This document shows positions 1 through 8,831 of a DNA stretch of 64,000 nt, piece after piece. The stretch is from NCBI RefSeq assembly GCF_014212495.1, contig NZ_JACKZC010000002.1, forward strand, positions 248,001-312,000. The letters run 5' to 3'. Both the position numbers and the translations under genes were made by a program. The notes beneath the pieces were generated by a model that saw only the letters and a list, made by a program, of their open reading frames with translations, was not told the DNA's origin and made no database searches. Within the stretch, counting starts at the first letter, position 1. Each line of letters starts with the position of its first letter. Source of the stretch: Pontibacter sp. Tf4. GTDB lineage: Bacteria > Bacteroidota > Bacteroidia > Cytophagales > Hymenobacteraceae.

Positions 1-194
1 GCAGTGGTAATTTATACTTCCGGAGGTAGGGCATGTGCGGTAGGTGTCAGGCTATAGTATGGCAAAGTAACGGTTATACCGGTAAAGTTCAAGGCTTATA
101 AAATAAAGCATGTTTCTGCTCAAATTTACCCCGTAAACATAAACCCGCCAGCCAGTTTTTAAGTTATAGTTTAGTTCGTAAAGCAAGCATACGG

Positions 195-1004
195 ATGGCA
201 CAGATAAAAGACTTAAGCGGATACCTGATAAAAACTGCCGAGCGCGGTCCCTTTGATATTATTGGGGACGTGCATGGTTGTTTTGATGAGCTGTTGGAAC
301 TACTGAAAAAGCTGAACTATAGCGTTTCGTATGAGAAAACGGAGCAGGCATTTAACGTAACACATCCGCTGCAGCACAAAGCTGTTTTTGTGGGAGATTT
401 GGTCGATCGTGGTCCCAAGTCGCCGGAGGTACTGCACCTGGTAATGGATATGGTAGCGGCCGGCATAGCCTTTTGTGTAAGCGGTAACCACGACGATAAA
501 CTATACCGCAAACTGATGGGCCGGAATGTGCAGGTGCGCCATGGCCTGGAACTCACCATGGAGCAGTTAGGGCATTGCAGTGCAGCGTTTGTAAGGCGTG
601 TCCGGGATTTTCTGGAAACGCTGCCGCACCACATATTGCTGGACGACGGACGCCTGGTAGTTGCCCACGCCGGACTGGCCGAGCATTTGCATGGCCGGCA
701 CAGCCGCACCGTGCGCGACCTGTGCCTGTATGGCCCCACCACCGGCGAAGTAGATCAGCTGGGTTTACCTGTGCGCCTGGACTGGGCTGCCAACTATACC
801 GGCCACGCTATAGTTGTTTACGGACACACACCGGTACACGAACCTGCATGGCGCAACAATACCATCAACATCGATACCGGCTGCGTGTTTGGCGGCAGGC
901 TCACGGCGCTTACATACCCCGATCATATCCTTACAGCAGTACCGGCGCACCAGACCTACGCAACACCGGCCAGGCCATTTGTAGAGCACAAGGCCAGTGC
1001 CTGA
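195..1004 (+). CDS. Metallophosphoesterase, PrpE/diadenosine-tetraphosphatase-like
   Basis: This is a 269-residue calcineurin-type phosphoesterase. All metal-binding motifs are visible: GDVHG (about residues 24-28), GDLVDRG (67-73), GNHD (97-100), HAG (158-160) and GHTPV (210-214). This motif set and length match cytosolic bacterial Ser/Thr-phosphatase-like enzymes such as PrpE and symmetrical Ap4A hydrolases; the substrate cannot be told from sequence. No signal peptide is seen. The ATG at 195 is the first start in frame. The gene converges on the carbonic anhydrase gene, and the 18-bp gap between their stops contains a perfect AACTATAGTT palindrome at 1011-1020. Confidence 0.85.
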   Translation: MAQIKDLSGYLIKTAERGPFDIIGDVHGCFDELLELLKKLNYSVSYEKTEQAFNVTHPLQHKAVFVGDLVDRGPKSPEVLHLVMDMVAAGIAFCVSGNHDDKLYRKLMGRNVQVRHGLELTMEQLGHCSAAFVRRVRDFLETLPHHILLDDGRLVVAHAGLAEHLHGRHSRTVRDLCLYGPTTGEVDQLGLPVRLDWAANYTGHAIVVYGHTPVHEPAWRNNTINIDTGCVFGGRLTALTYPDHILTAVPAHQTYATPARPFVEHKASA

Positions 1005-1022
1005 TTATGTAACTATAGTTTG

Positions 1023-1649
1023 CTATGGCAGAATGCCCTGTGCCTGCCACTCTTTTGTAGGCAGTTCCAGTTCTTTGATCAGGCCATTTTCGATATCCAG
1101 CACCCAGCCATGCACGGTAGGGTATTTTACTGTTTTATAGGCGCGGTGCATTACCGAAGTGGTACAGATGTTCTTTACCTGCGCGATCACATTCAGTTCA
1201 GAGAGGCGTTGCAGCCTTTCTTTTTCGGTTGGCAGGATGTCAATCTCCTGGCGGTGCTGCATGTAAATATCGCGGATGGGGCTTACCCAGTTCTCTACTA
1301 CACCGGTGGCAGTACCTTTATAGGCCGCCTCGATACCGCCACAGCAATAATGGCCGCAAACTATAATGTGACGCACATCCAGGGCTTCTACGGCATACTC
1401 CAGCACAGCCAGCAGGTTCATGTCGGTCAGCGATACCTGGTTGGCAACGTTACGGTGAATGAAAAGCTCGCCCGGCTCGGTTCGGGTAAAGCTTGTGATA
1501 GGCATGCGGCTGTCGGAGCAACCAATGTAAAGGTAAGGCGGTTTCTGGCCTTTGGACAGTTGCTCAAAATATTCCGGCGTAGTTTCCAGTTTTTCAGAAA
1601 CCCATTTGCGGTTGTTATTTATAAGTTCTTGATAGTCGTGGTAGTGCAT
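1023..1649 (-). CDS. can: Beta-class carbonic anhydrase
   Basis: This enzyme interconverts CO2 and bicarbonate in the cytosol. The 208-residue protein has the beta-class zinc and catalytic residues: CSDSR at residues 44-48 (Cys44, Asp46, Arg48) and H-x-x-C in GHYCCGG (His100, Cys103). The length is normal for bacterial beta-carbonic anhydrases. A TATATTTG box on the minus strand at 1693-1700 lies about 45 bases upstream of the ATG and is a plausible promoter. The gene is monocistronic, with the racemase gene upstream in the same orientation behind a 90-bp gap. Confidence 0.93.
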   Translation of the reverse strand: MHYHDYQELINNNRKWVSEKLETTPEYFEQLSKGQKPPYLYIGCSDSRMPITSFTRTEPGELFIHRNVANQVSLTDMNLLAVLEYAVEALDVRHIIVCGHYCCGGIEAAYKGTATGVVENWVSPIRDIYMQHRQEIDILPTEKERLQRLSELNVIAQVKNICTTSVMHRAYKTVKYPTVHGWVLDIENGLIKELELPTKEWQAQGILP

Positions 1650-1692
1650 AGGTTACAACTTACGATGATTGCAGAAACTGCATTTCAGGGAA

Positions 1693-1700
1693 CAAATATA
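1693..1700 (-). promoter_or_regulatory. Putative -7 box for the carbonic anhydrase gene
   Basis: Read on the minus strand this is TATATTTG, matching the Bacteroidota -7 consensus TAnnTTTG. It lies in the 90-bp gap upstream of the carbonic anhydrase ATG at 1649. I see no -33 TTTG at the expected spacing of 19-21, so the call rests on the -7 box and its position. Confidence 0.45.
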
Positions 1701-1739
1701 GGTACAAACCGTTGCCGGCACAGCGCACAGCCAAAAAAA

Positions 1740-2807
1740 TTATACGATTACTTTATTAATGTAGCGCGAATTAAGGATACTTAGCGCACCCATATACCGC
1801 AAACTGAAATGCAGCACATCGCCTACTTTATAGTTGCGTTCGTTCTCGCCCAACTCTACTACCAGCATATCAGAACTGGCACCCACTATACTCAGGTCCT
1901 CTGCCGGTAGCAGAAACTTAGGGTTTACGTCCAGCAGGCCAACATCCAGTATGGCGCGGTGCGAGGTTTTGCCGTACAAACTTTCATCGATCTCAAAACT
2001 ATCGCCACTCGGGTTTTCAGCCAATACGCCGCTTGGTATCATGGGCTTCTCTGTCAGCTCAATGATCTCGGCACTCAGCTCAAACACATCGTCGTACATG
2101 CCCTCAAAGGTCTCGCCGGTAAACAGGTTTAAGCCGAAAAACAGGGCTTCTCCGATCCGGAAATGGTTAATGCCTTTAGGCAACTGGTGCGTAAACAGCA
2201 GCGGTATAGTTACAGAAGTACCCCCCGATACCCAGGGAATCTTAATGTTAAAACGGGCCTCAATAATTTGTTTATACAGGCTGAGCTGAATGAGCTTATC
2301 GCGGGTGGGCATTACCCCGTGCAGGCAGTTAAAGTTTGCACCCAGGCCGATAACCGAAATACCAGGCAGCTCAAATACCTGCTCATAAAAATCAACCAGG
2401 TCGTCGCCCATCACACCCTCGCGCAGGTCACCCATTTCAATCATGATGATGATCTTGTGGAGTTTGCCTTGCTTCACAGCTTCTTCAGAGAGGAGCCTGA
2501 TAATATCGAGCTCGGTCTGGAAACTGACGTCGGCGTACTGGATGATCTCGGGGATGCTTTTTTTAGGGGCAGGCTTTATGTAAACGGTCTGCACGTCCGG
2601 GGCTATATTCTTGATCGCTTTCAGGTTGGTAACCCGGGAGTCGTGGATCTCGCGTACGCCTAAGGCCAGCACTTCCCGCAGGAACTGTTCGTGGCCGCAC
2701 AACAGCTTGGTCACAATGCCCCAGTCAATGCCATGTGCTTTAAATATGGTGTCCAGGTGGTCGTAGTTGTGCTTTAATTTGTCGCGGTACAGTTTTAAAA
2801 CTGCCAT
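1740..2807 (-). CDS. PLP-dependent amino acid racemase, alanine/ornithine racemase family
   Basis: The 355-residue protein belongs to the fold-III PLP racemases. The probable PLP lysine is Lys34 in the VTKLLCG context, followed by a TIM-barrel with MIEMGDLREG and a glycine-rich phosphate-binding stretch (VSGGTSVTIP), then a beta-domain ending in YMGALSILNS. It resembles the Orr/YhfX-like branch (ornithine or alanine racemase) more than canonical Alr, so the exact substrate is uncertain. The start codon sits in the context AACTATG. The GNAT gene upstream ends 2 bp before this start, so the two form an operon: acetyltransferase then racemase. Confidence 0.75.
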   Translation of the reverse strand: MAVLKLYRDKLKHNYDHLDTIFKAHGIDWGIVTKLLCGHEQFLREVLALGVREIHDSRVTNLKAIKNIAPDVQTVYIKPAPKKSIPEIIQYADVSFQTELDIIRLLSEEAVKQGKLHKIIIMIEMGDLREGVMGDDLVDFYEQVFELPGISVIGLGANFNCLHGVMPTRDKLIQLSLYKQIIEARFNIKIPWVSGGTSVTIPLLFTHQLPKGINHFRIGEALFFGLNLFTGETFEGMYDDVFELSAEIIELTEKPMIPSGVLAENPSGDSFEIDESLYGKTSHRAILDVGLLDVNPKFLLPAEDLSIVGASSDMLVVELGENERNYKVGDVLHFSLRYMGALSILNSRYINKVIV

Positions 2808-2809
2808 AG

Positions 2810-3262
2810 TTATCGGTGTAGTCTATACTCTAAATATTTGTTTGTGAAGCCCATTTTCTCGTACAGGTAGCGGGCAGGATTCTGTGGCTCCACATGCAGG
2901 GCTATACTGCCGGATACGGTTTCGGTTGCCAGCTGTACTAATTTTTTACCCACCCCTTTGCCGCGCTGGTTGCCATGCACAGCCACATATACCAGTATGT
3001 TTTCGGGAATGTAGCCGCTCATGCCCGTGTTGTTCAGGATCAGGGCACCTACCACTTCGCCGTTCTCACGGGCTTCAATTACAGCGCCGCCTTTGCCTTC
3101 TGCCTCCGACAGGGCATAGTCCATGCATTTGGCAATGTCTTCGCGTTTGTCGCCATATTCATCCAGGTGATGGAATAGGAAATCAAGGATCTCATCGCGG
3201 CTTATGCCCGCATGGTTGGTCGGGGTGTAAATGTTATAGTGGAGACTGGTATTATCTGCCAT
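2810..3262 (-). CDS. GNAT family N-acetyltransferase
   Basis: This is a compact single-domain GNAT protein. The acetyl-CoA pyrophosphate loop is visible as NQRGKGVGKKL, and the C-terminal strand motif ARYLYEKMGF is typical of the family. I place the start at 3262 (product begins MADNTSLHY), giving 150 residues; an in-frame ATG at 3316 would add 18 residues of non-family sequence. The gene is followed after 2 bp by the racemase gene, which suggests that both act on the same amino acid or amine. The acceptor substrate is unknown. Confidence 0.7.
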   Translation of the reverse strand: MADNTSLHYNIYTPTNHAGISRDEILDFLFHHLDEYGDKREDIAKCMDYALSEAEGKGGAVIEARENGEVVGALILNNTGMSGYIPENILVYVAVHGNQRGKGVGKKLVQLATETVSGSIALHVEPQNPARYLYEKMGFTNKYLEYRLHR

Positions 3263-3839
3263 TTTTTTGATATCTTTTATGGAAATATAATTATGTAAAT
3301 GTGTTTCAGGTAACACCGGGTTCGTGTAGAAGCTGATGAATGCGGGTGATATGTGCTGTAAACTATAGCCGGCTACCTTTTTGATGTACTATGTTGCAGC
3401 TGCAGACTTGGTAAAAGTGGAGGGAGGTGGCACTGCCTGATGACAGGTAAATAAGCTACGGTCCAGAAAGTATTCATAGTTGATTTTATTGATAAAGTAT
3501 AATTTAGAAGCATGTCTGTCTGGTAGGCTATAGTTCAGTATACCAAAATTTAAGGGCAAATCATAGAAATAAACCAGTTTTGTGGCTGTATACTGCTTTA
3601 ACTATTGTTTAAGGCAGATTGTTTTTATGCTACTTCAAACTATAGTTGCCGGGGTGGAATACAGCAACAACATGCAAGCCGTTTACAGATTTTATTGGCA
3701 GGGTACCATTCTGTCAAATTTTTAAACATCGGTATTCTATCTCCAGAAATAGTAACTTATCTGTTATAGAATTAGATTATGTTTATAGTTTTTACGTAAG
3801 TAGTACTACGTCACGATCTTATCATCTAAAACTACCCTT
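3263..3839. other. Intergenic region between divergent genes
   Basis: About 575 bp separate the GNAT gene (minus) from the protease gene (plus). It must hold both promoters, but I see no exact TAnnTTTG box at a good distance. It holds three CTATAG cores, including a perfect AACTATAGTT at 3638-3647, plus a further TATAGTT half-site near 3785. Short open frames here (for example 3646-3894 plus) look spurious. Confidence 0.5.
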
Positions 3840-5096
3840 ATGTTGGCTAAAGCATTCCTTCTGTTGTTGCTTTGTCTCGCTGGCTGGCTGGTAGCTATGC
3901 CCCGGGCAATATCCCAGCCTGTAGTTTCCGATACGGCCTTTTTTACAGGCAACCAGAAAAAGATCAAGATTCCTTTCAAGCTGGCGCATAACCTTATCGT
4001 TATTCCGGTAAAAGTAAATGGTTCCCGCCCACTTAACTTCATCCTCGATTCCGGTGTCAATAGCACGCTCATCACGCAACTGGACTTCAGCGATACCCTC
4101 AGCCTGAATAATTCGTCCACGATCACGGTAAAAGGACTGGGGCAGGGCTATGAGCTCGAAGCCATTGTGTCGCGGGGTAATTCGTTGCAGCTCAGTGGTA
4201 TTGAAGGCGTAAACCAGGAAGTGTATGTGCTGCTGGAAGACATCTTTAATCTCTCTACCCGTATGGGGATGCCTATACACGGAATCATCGGGTACGATAT
4301 TTTCAAGAATTTTATTGTGAAGATAAACTATAACACCCGGATGCTGACCCTGTACCGGCCCGATACAAAGCTGAGGGTGAATAGTAAATGCGAGCAGTAC
4401 CAACTGCACATCGAAGACAGCAAAGCCTATGTATACGCCAACGTGCAACAATACAACGGTGATTCGCTGCAGGTTAAACTGGTGGTTGATACCGGGGCGA
4501 GTCATTCCCTGTCGTTGTACCTGCCTACCAACCAGAAACTGAAACTGCCCCCTAAGGTAATGGAAGCATACCTGGGGCGTGGCCTGAGCGGGGATGTGCA
4601 TGGCAAGATCGGCCGGCTTGACGGAATATCGCTGGGGCGCTACCAGTTTCAGGACCTGCCAGCCTCGTACCCCGACGAAGAAGCTATAAAAGTAGCATTG
4701 AATGTTGCCAACCGGAATGGCAACCTGGGCTCCGATATACTGAAGCGCTTTACTGTTATTTTCGATTACCCGCATAACAGAATGTACCTGATGCCTAACC
4801 GCAAATACCGGACTCCTTTTACCTACAATATTTCTGGCTTTGAGCTGAGCACCCCTATGCCAGGCGTAAATGTGTATGTGGTGGCCAATGTGGCTGATAA
4901 CTCCGTAGCTGCGCAGGCAGGCATTAAAGCCGGAGATCAGCTGTTATCTGTAAACGGGCAGGATTGCAAGGACATGGACCTGAACAAGGTACTGCGTCTG
5001 CTGGACAGGCAGCCCGGCCAGATGCTACGCTTAACCCTGCGCCGCAACCTGGAAGAACCCTATAAAGTAACGCTCACGCTGGCCAGCCGCATTTAA
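3840..5096 (+). CDS. Retropepsin-like aspartyl protease with C-terminal PDZ domain
   Basis: The 418-residue protein has an N-terminal signal peptide (hydrophobic residues about 4-18) and is expected in the periplasm or envelope. It carries two aspartyl protease half-sites in one chain: DSG at residues 70-72 and DTGA at 217-220, each followed by the hydrophobic strand typical of the retropepsin fold. A PDZ domain fills about residues 325-410 (AAQAGIKAGDQLLSVNG). This single-chain aspartyl-protease-PDZ architecture is common in Bacteroidota; a role in protein quality control or peptide processing is inference. The gene ends 2 bp before the stop of the convergent membrane-protein gene. Confidence 0.85.
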   Translation: MLAKAFLLLLLCLAGWLVAMPRAISQPVVSDTAFFTGNQKKIKIPFKLAHNLIVIPVKVNGSRPLNFILDSGVNSTLITQLDFSDTLSLNNSSTITVKGLGQGYELEAIVSRGNSLQLSGIEGVNQEVYVLLEDIFNLSTRMGMPIHGIIGYDIFKNFIVKINYNTRMLTLYRPDTKLRVNSKCEQYQLHIEDSKAYVYANVQQYNGDSLQVKLVVDTGASHSLSLYLPTNQKLKLPPKVMEAYLGRGLSGDVHGKIGRLDGISLGRYQFQDLPASYPDEEAIKVALNVANRNGNLGSDILKRFTVIFDYPHNRMYLMPNRKYRTPFTYNISGFELSTPMPGVNVYVVANVADNSVAAQAGIKAGDQLLSVNGQDCKDMDLNKVLRLLDRQPGQMLRLTLRRNLEEPYKVTLTLASRI

Positions 5097-5098
5097 AC

Positions 5099-5380
5099 TC
5101 AGGCAGTCTGCTGGAAATCCTGGTAGATCTGTAACAGGAGTAACAATACGGCCAGCACGATCAGGAAAATACCTGTATAGACCCTCACTTTCGGTATTGG
5201 CTGTTTTTCCTGTTGCCCGTACTCATTCAGGCGGTTGAACTGCAGGTTAGACAACAGCAGGCCGTTCCCGAAACTCAGCCACACCGCAGCAGTTAAAGCC
5301 TGTCCCGTCAGGAACAGGGAAACAAGGCCAATGGTAGAAAACAGGATACCGATGATGACCGGCAAATTCAGGTTCTTCAT
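5099..5380 (-). CDS. Small integral membrane protein
   Basis: I do not recognise this protein. It has about 93 residues and three hydrophobic segments, at roughly residues 6-25, 28-42 and 69-87, with a short charged loop (LNEYGQQEKQPIPK) between the second and third. The chosen start (MKNLNLP) is the second ATG; one four codons upstream at 5392 is equally possible. It lies tail to tail with the aspartyl protease gene with only 2 bp between stops and so shares any termination signal with it. Confidence 0.6.
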   Translation of the reverse strand: MKNLNLPVIIGILFSTIGLVSLFLTGQALTAAVWLSFGNGLLLSNLQFNRLNEYGQQEKQPIPKVRVYTGIFLIVLAVLLLLLQIYQDFQQTA

Positions 5381-5392
5381 GTGATAGCGCAA

Positions 5393-5894
5393 TAAGGCTG
5401 CAAGTTACGGGGAAGCGCGCAAAATAGGTAATTTGCTATGTGATGGATAAAACATGTGTTAAAAACTATAGCAACTATAACTTTTATTTGAATTTTAGCA
5501 GCACAGTTGCAAAACTGATTTTTTTGTGAAAACATTTGCACCGCTTTAGCAGTAAAACAGCGCTAAAGCTTTTTTATACAGTTTCTTAAAAATGAAAAAA
5601 AAGGTCCTTTTATCTGGCGCAGAGCCAACGATAAAACACGCTGCAAAGCGTGCGACTTTTTCTGCCCGCGTGTGCAGGGTAGTTTTCAGGTACACCTTCG
5701 CTACATTCAGGTGCAGGCCCTAGGCCGGCATACTCTCTGATCGCCTACGTGGGGATCATACTTCCAATCAAATTTTAAGGGTCAATAGCATGTAAGCTCA
5801 GCTTTTCCGAAAGGCAGCTCAAGGCTTTTGTATTCACATTGTTTTAGCGCAACAGGCTGTGCGACAGCCATCTGTATTCTATTATAATACTTTA
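5393..5894. other. Leader region of the arginine operon
   Basis: About 500 bp lie between a divergent membrane-protein gene and the first arginine gene. It holds one CTATAG core near 5470, A/T-rich DNA to about 5590, a 43-codon Arg-rich open frame (5592-5723, listed separately) and a small stem (CACGC/GCGTG) near 5638-5653 followed closely by a short T-run. No exact TAnnTTTG box was found. The length suggests regulation of the operon at this point, but I cannot identify a known riboswitch or an ArgR box. Confidence 0.4.
5592..5723 (+). CDS. Possible Arg-rich leader peptide of the arginine operon
   Basis: This 43-codon frame begins ATG-AAA-AAA-AAG and ends at TAG 5721-5723. Its last 25 codons contain six arginine codons (CGT, CGC and four AGG), and a CACGC/GCGTG stem lies inside it. 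The position, about 170 bp before the first gene of an arginine operon, would suit an attenuation leader peptide. Nothing else supports translation, and chance is a fair alternative. Conservation of the Arg codons in relatives would decide. Confidence 0.25.
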   Translation: MKKKVLLSGAEPTIKHAAKRATFSARVCRVVFRYTFATFRCRP

Positions 5895-6593
5895 ATGACC
5901 AGTTTACCGGATTTTATAGTTACTGTGGCTAACGAAAGCCATGTAGGTTATGCGCAAACTATCTGCGACGAAATGGAAGCATCGGCCAAGGCCCGTGGTA
6001 CCGGTATTGCAAAGCGCAAGCCAGAATACGTAGCCCTGAAAATGCAGGAAGGCAAAGCGGTGATCGCACTGCACCCGGACGGCAAGTGGGCCGGTTTCTG
6101 CTACATAGAGACCTGGGGACATGGCAAATACGTGGCAAACTCAGGTCTTATAGTTTCGCCGGAACTTCGTAAAAGCGGCCTTGCCCGCCAGATCAAACAG
6201 AAGGTGTTTGAACTGTCGCGCACCAAGTACCCGGATGCCAAAATTTTTGGTTTGACTACAGCATTGGCTGTTATGAAGATCAACTCCGGCCTTGGCTACA
6301 AGCCAGTTACTTACTCTGAGCTGACCGATGATGAAGCTTTCTGGAAAGGCTGCGAGAGCTGCGTGAACTTCCCAATCCTGACAAGCAAGAACCGCAGCAA
6401 CTGTTTGTGTACCGCCATGCTGTTTGACCCAGCTCAGGAGCAGAACTTTATGCCCTTACCTGTAGTGGAGCAAAAGCCAGCGGCTAAAGCAACCAGCCTG
6501 CAGGAGCGTTGGGTGCGTTACCGTCAGCGCCTGGCCGTACAGCCCATTACATTACCTGAACAAGAAAAAGACAAGAATAAAAAAGCCTCTTAG
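5895..6593 (+). CDS. GNAT acyltransferase heading the arginine operon (candidate N-acylglutamate synthase)
   Basis: This 232-residue protein is a GNAT-fold acyltransferase. The acyl-CoA loop region reads VSPELRKSGLARQIKQ, and a C-terminal cysteine-containing segment (CESCVNFPILTSKNRSNCLC) follows the GNAT core. It is the first gene of the arginine operon, 24 bp before argG, and no argA or argJ is present, so it is the natural candidate for acylating glutamate in the first step. Whether it uses acetyl-CoA or succinyl-CoA is open (see the argF' entry). I take the ATG at 5895; an in-frame ATG at 5859 would add 12 residues that look unrelated to the family. Confidence 0.7.
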   Translation: MTSLPDFIVTVANESHVGYAQTICDEMEASAKARGTGIAKRKPEYVALKMQEGKAVIALHPDGKWAGFCYIETWGHGKYVANSGLIVSPELRKSGLARQIKQKVFELSRTKYPDAKIFGLTTALAVMKINSGLGYKPVTYSELTDDEAFWKGCESCVNFPILTSKNRSNCLCTAMLFDPAQEQNFMPLPVVEQKPAAKATSLQERWVRYRQRLAVQPITLPEQEKDKNKKAS

Positions 6594-6607
6594 GCTATCA
6601 AAATATA

Positions 6608-6617
6608 AACTATAGTT
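6608..6617. repeat. Perfect AACTATAGTT palindrome abutting the argG start codon
   Basis: The 10-base palindrome ends at 6617 and the argG ATG begins at 6618. It occupies the ribosome-binding position of argG and is one of 13 perfect copies in the window. Confidence 0.9.
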
Positions 6618-7829
6618 ATGAAGAAAGTTTTGTTAGCCTTTAGCGGCGGATTAGATACATCTTATTGCGCAATTTACCTGTCGCAGGAACTGGGGCTGGA
6701 AGTGTATGCAGCCTTAGTAGATACTGGTGGTTTTTCTGCTGAAGAAATTCAGGAAATTGAGCGCCGTGCTTATGCATTGGGTGTGAAGCAATTCACGCAT
6801 CTCGATGAGAAAGAGAGCTACTACAAGAGCTGCATCAAGTATATGATTTTTGGCAATGTGCTGAAGAACAATACATATCCGCTGAGCGTTAGTGCGGAGC
6901 GTGTAACGCAGGCACTGAGCATTGCTAACTTTGCCAAAAACATCGGGGCAGATTATGTAGCCCACGGCAGCACCGGCGCTGGTAACGACCAGGTTCGTTT
7001 TGATATGGTTTTCCAGGCGATCATTCCGGATGTAGAGATCATCACGCCAATTCGTGACATGAAACTATCGCGCGAAGAAGAGATCGAATATCTGCGAAAG
7101 CATGGTGTGGAGATGGATTTTACGAAAGCGCAATATTCCATTAACAAAGGAATTTGGGGAACATCGGTTGGCGGCAAGGAAACCCTTACATCGCATCTGC
7201 CATTGCCTGAGTCGGCTTACCCGACACAGCTTAGCAAACACGAAGCCGAGCGCGTAACTATAGTTTTCAAAAACGGAGAACCGGTTGGGCTGAATGATGA
7301 AGTGTTTGAAACACCGATACAGGTAATTCAGCGCCTGCAGGAAATGGCTGGTCCGTTTGCGATTGGCCGCGACATCCACGTGGGTGATACTATTATCGGC
7401 ATTAAAGGCCGTGTAGGTTTTGAAGCTGCAGCACCAATGGTGATCATCAAAGCACACCACACCCTGGAGAAGCACGCGCTAACCAAATGGCAACTATACT
7501 GGAAAGACCAATTGGCAACCTGGTATGGTAACTGGCTGCACGAAGGGCAGCTGCTAGACCCAACTATGCGCGACATTGAGGCTTTCCTGGAGAGCACGCA
7601 ACAAACCGTAACCGGTAAAGTGCATGTGCTGCTAGCCCCATACCGTTTCCAGGTGGAAGGCATTGAGAGCGAGCACGACCTGATGAGCGACAAATTTGGT
7701 AGCTACGGCGAAATGAACCGCGCCTGGACCGCTGACGATGTGAAAGGCTTCACGAAGATTTTCGGTAACCAGACCAAACTATACCACAACGTAAATAACA
7801 CCACTACAGCATGGGCAACGGAAAAGTAA
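6618..7829 (+). CDS. argG: Argininosuccinate synthase
   Basis: ArgG condenses citrulline and aspartate with ATP to argininosuccinate, the penultimate step of arginine synthesis. The 403-residue protein starts with the PP-loop motif FSGGLDTSYC (ATP pyrophosphatase), continues with the citrulline/aspartate-binding region HGSTGAGNDQVRF, and contains YSINKGIWG. The length is normal. It lies second in the operon and its last 19 bp overlap the start of argC, which suggests translational coupling. Confidence 0.96.
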   Translation: MKKVLLAFSGGLDTSYCAIYLSQELGLEVYAALVDTGGFSAEEIQEIERRAYALGVKQFTHLDEKESYYKSCIKYMIFGNVLKNNTYPLSVSAERVTQALSIANFAKNIGADYVAHGSTGAGNDQVRFDMVFQAIIPDVEIITPIRDMKLSREEEIEYLRKHGVEMDFTKAQYSINKGIWGTSVGGKETLTSHLPLPESAYPTQLSKHEAERVTIVFKNGEPVGLNDEVFETPIQVIQRLQEMAGPFAIGRDIHVGDTIIGIKGRVGFEAAAPMVIIKAHHTLEKHALTKWQLYWKDQLATWYGNWLHEGQLLDPTMRDIEAFLESTQQTVTGKVHVLLAPYRFQVEGIESEHDLMSDKFGSYGEMNRAWTADDVKGFTKIFGNQTKLYHNVNNTTTAWATEK

Positions 7830-8821
7830 AGGCTGGTATTATTGGCGGTGCCGGCTATACCGGTGGCGAGTTGCTACGCCTGTTGCTGAATCACCCGAAT
7901 GTGGAACTGGTTTTTACGAACAGCAAAAGCCAGGCTGGTAAACCCGTTCATACAGCTCATGCCGACTTGTTAGGTGAAACCGAATTATCCTTTAGCGACT
8001 CATACGAGCAGGAAGTGGATGTGCTGTTTTTATGTGTAGGACATGGCGAAGCAAAGAAATTTTTAGCTGAGAACACATTTGCAGAAAGCATAAAGATCAT
8101 CGATCTGAGCCAGGATTTCCGTTGGAACGGCGAAGCTGGGAATGCGCAAACTATAGATGCAACTGGCAGAGCCTTTACCTATGGTTTACCTGAATTGCTA
8201 CGCGAATCAATAAAGCAGGCACAGCACATTGCAAACCCAGGATGTTTCGCTACAGCCATTCAACTGGCGTTGCTACCATTGGCTGCAAAAGGATTGATTT
8301 CGGATGAAGTGCATGTGAGTGGCATTACAGGTAGCACCGGAGCAGGACAGAGCCTGAGCCCTACATCGCACTATAGCTGGCGAAGCGGCAATATCTCAAA
8401 CTATAAAGTGCTAAACCACCAACACCTGAACGAGATCCGCCGTACGCTGCACGAACTACAGCCAGAACAAGCACTGCCTGCTATCCATTTTGTGCCGTAC
8501 CGCGGGCCGTTTACGCGTGGTATACTTTGCACAAGTTATTTGCCAAGCAGCTTAACTATAGCCGAAGCCCGCGAACTATACAGCAGCTATTACAGTACAC
8601 ATCCATTTGTTTGGATCAGCGACGTTACGCCGGACCTGAAACAGGTAGTGAATACAAACAAGTGTATTCTGTACTTAGAAAAGCAGGGCGAAATGCTCGT
8701 ACTCACCAGCATGATCGATAACCTGCTGAAAGGCGCATCAGGCCAGGCGGTGCAGAATATGAACCTGCTTTTCGGGTTGGAAGAAACAGCAGGATTGAAA
8801 CTGAAACCAACAGGGTTTTAA
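7811..8821 (+). CDS. argC: N-acyl-gamma-glutamyl-phosphate reductase
   Basis: ArgC reduces the acylglutamyl phosphate made by ArgB to the semialdehyde with NADPH. The 336-residue protein has the N-terminal dinucleotide-binding motif GGAGYTGGELLRLL and the active-site cysteine in NPGCFATA, followed by GSTGAGQS. It overlaps argG by 19 bp. Four CTATAG cores lie within it or at codons Thr-Ile or Tyr-Ser, showing how the palindrome is tolerated in coding DNA. Confidence 0.95.
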   Translation: MGNGKVKAGIIGGAGYTGGELLRLLLNHPNVELVFTNSKSQAGKPVHTAHADLLGETELSFSDSYEQEVDVLFLCVGHGEAKKFLAENTFAESIKIIDLSQDFRWNGEAGNAQTIDATGRAFTYGLPELLRESIKQAQHIANPGCFATAIQLALLPLAAKGLISDEVHVSGITGSTGAGQSLSPTSHYSWRSGNISNYKVLNHQHLNEIRRTLHELQPEQALPAIHFVPYRGPFTRGILCTSYLPSSLTIAEARELYSSYYSTHPFVWISDVTPDLKQVVNTNKCILYLEKQGEMLVLTSMIDNLLKGASGQAVQNMNLLFGLEETAGLKLKPTGF

Positions 8822-8831
8822 CCCACCCCAG

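Noticed and set aside
1020..1784. 254-codon plus-strand frame over the carbonic anhydrase gene
   Set aside because: Antisense shadow; the minus-strand protein has all beta-carbonic-anhydrase residues.
3646..3894. 82-codon plus-strand frame before the aspartyl protease gene
   Set aside because: It overlaps the start of the clear protease gene in another frame, has no family features, and shows no promoter.
3822..4775. Long antisense frame (317 codons) over the protease gene
   Set aside because: Shadow of a clearly coding plus-strand gene with intact catalytic motifs; the antisense translation has no domain.
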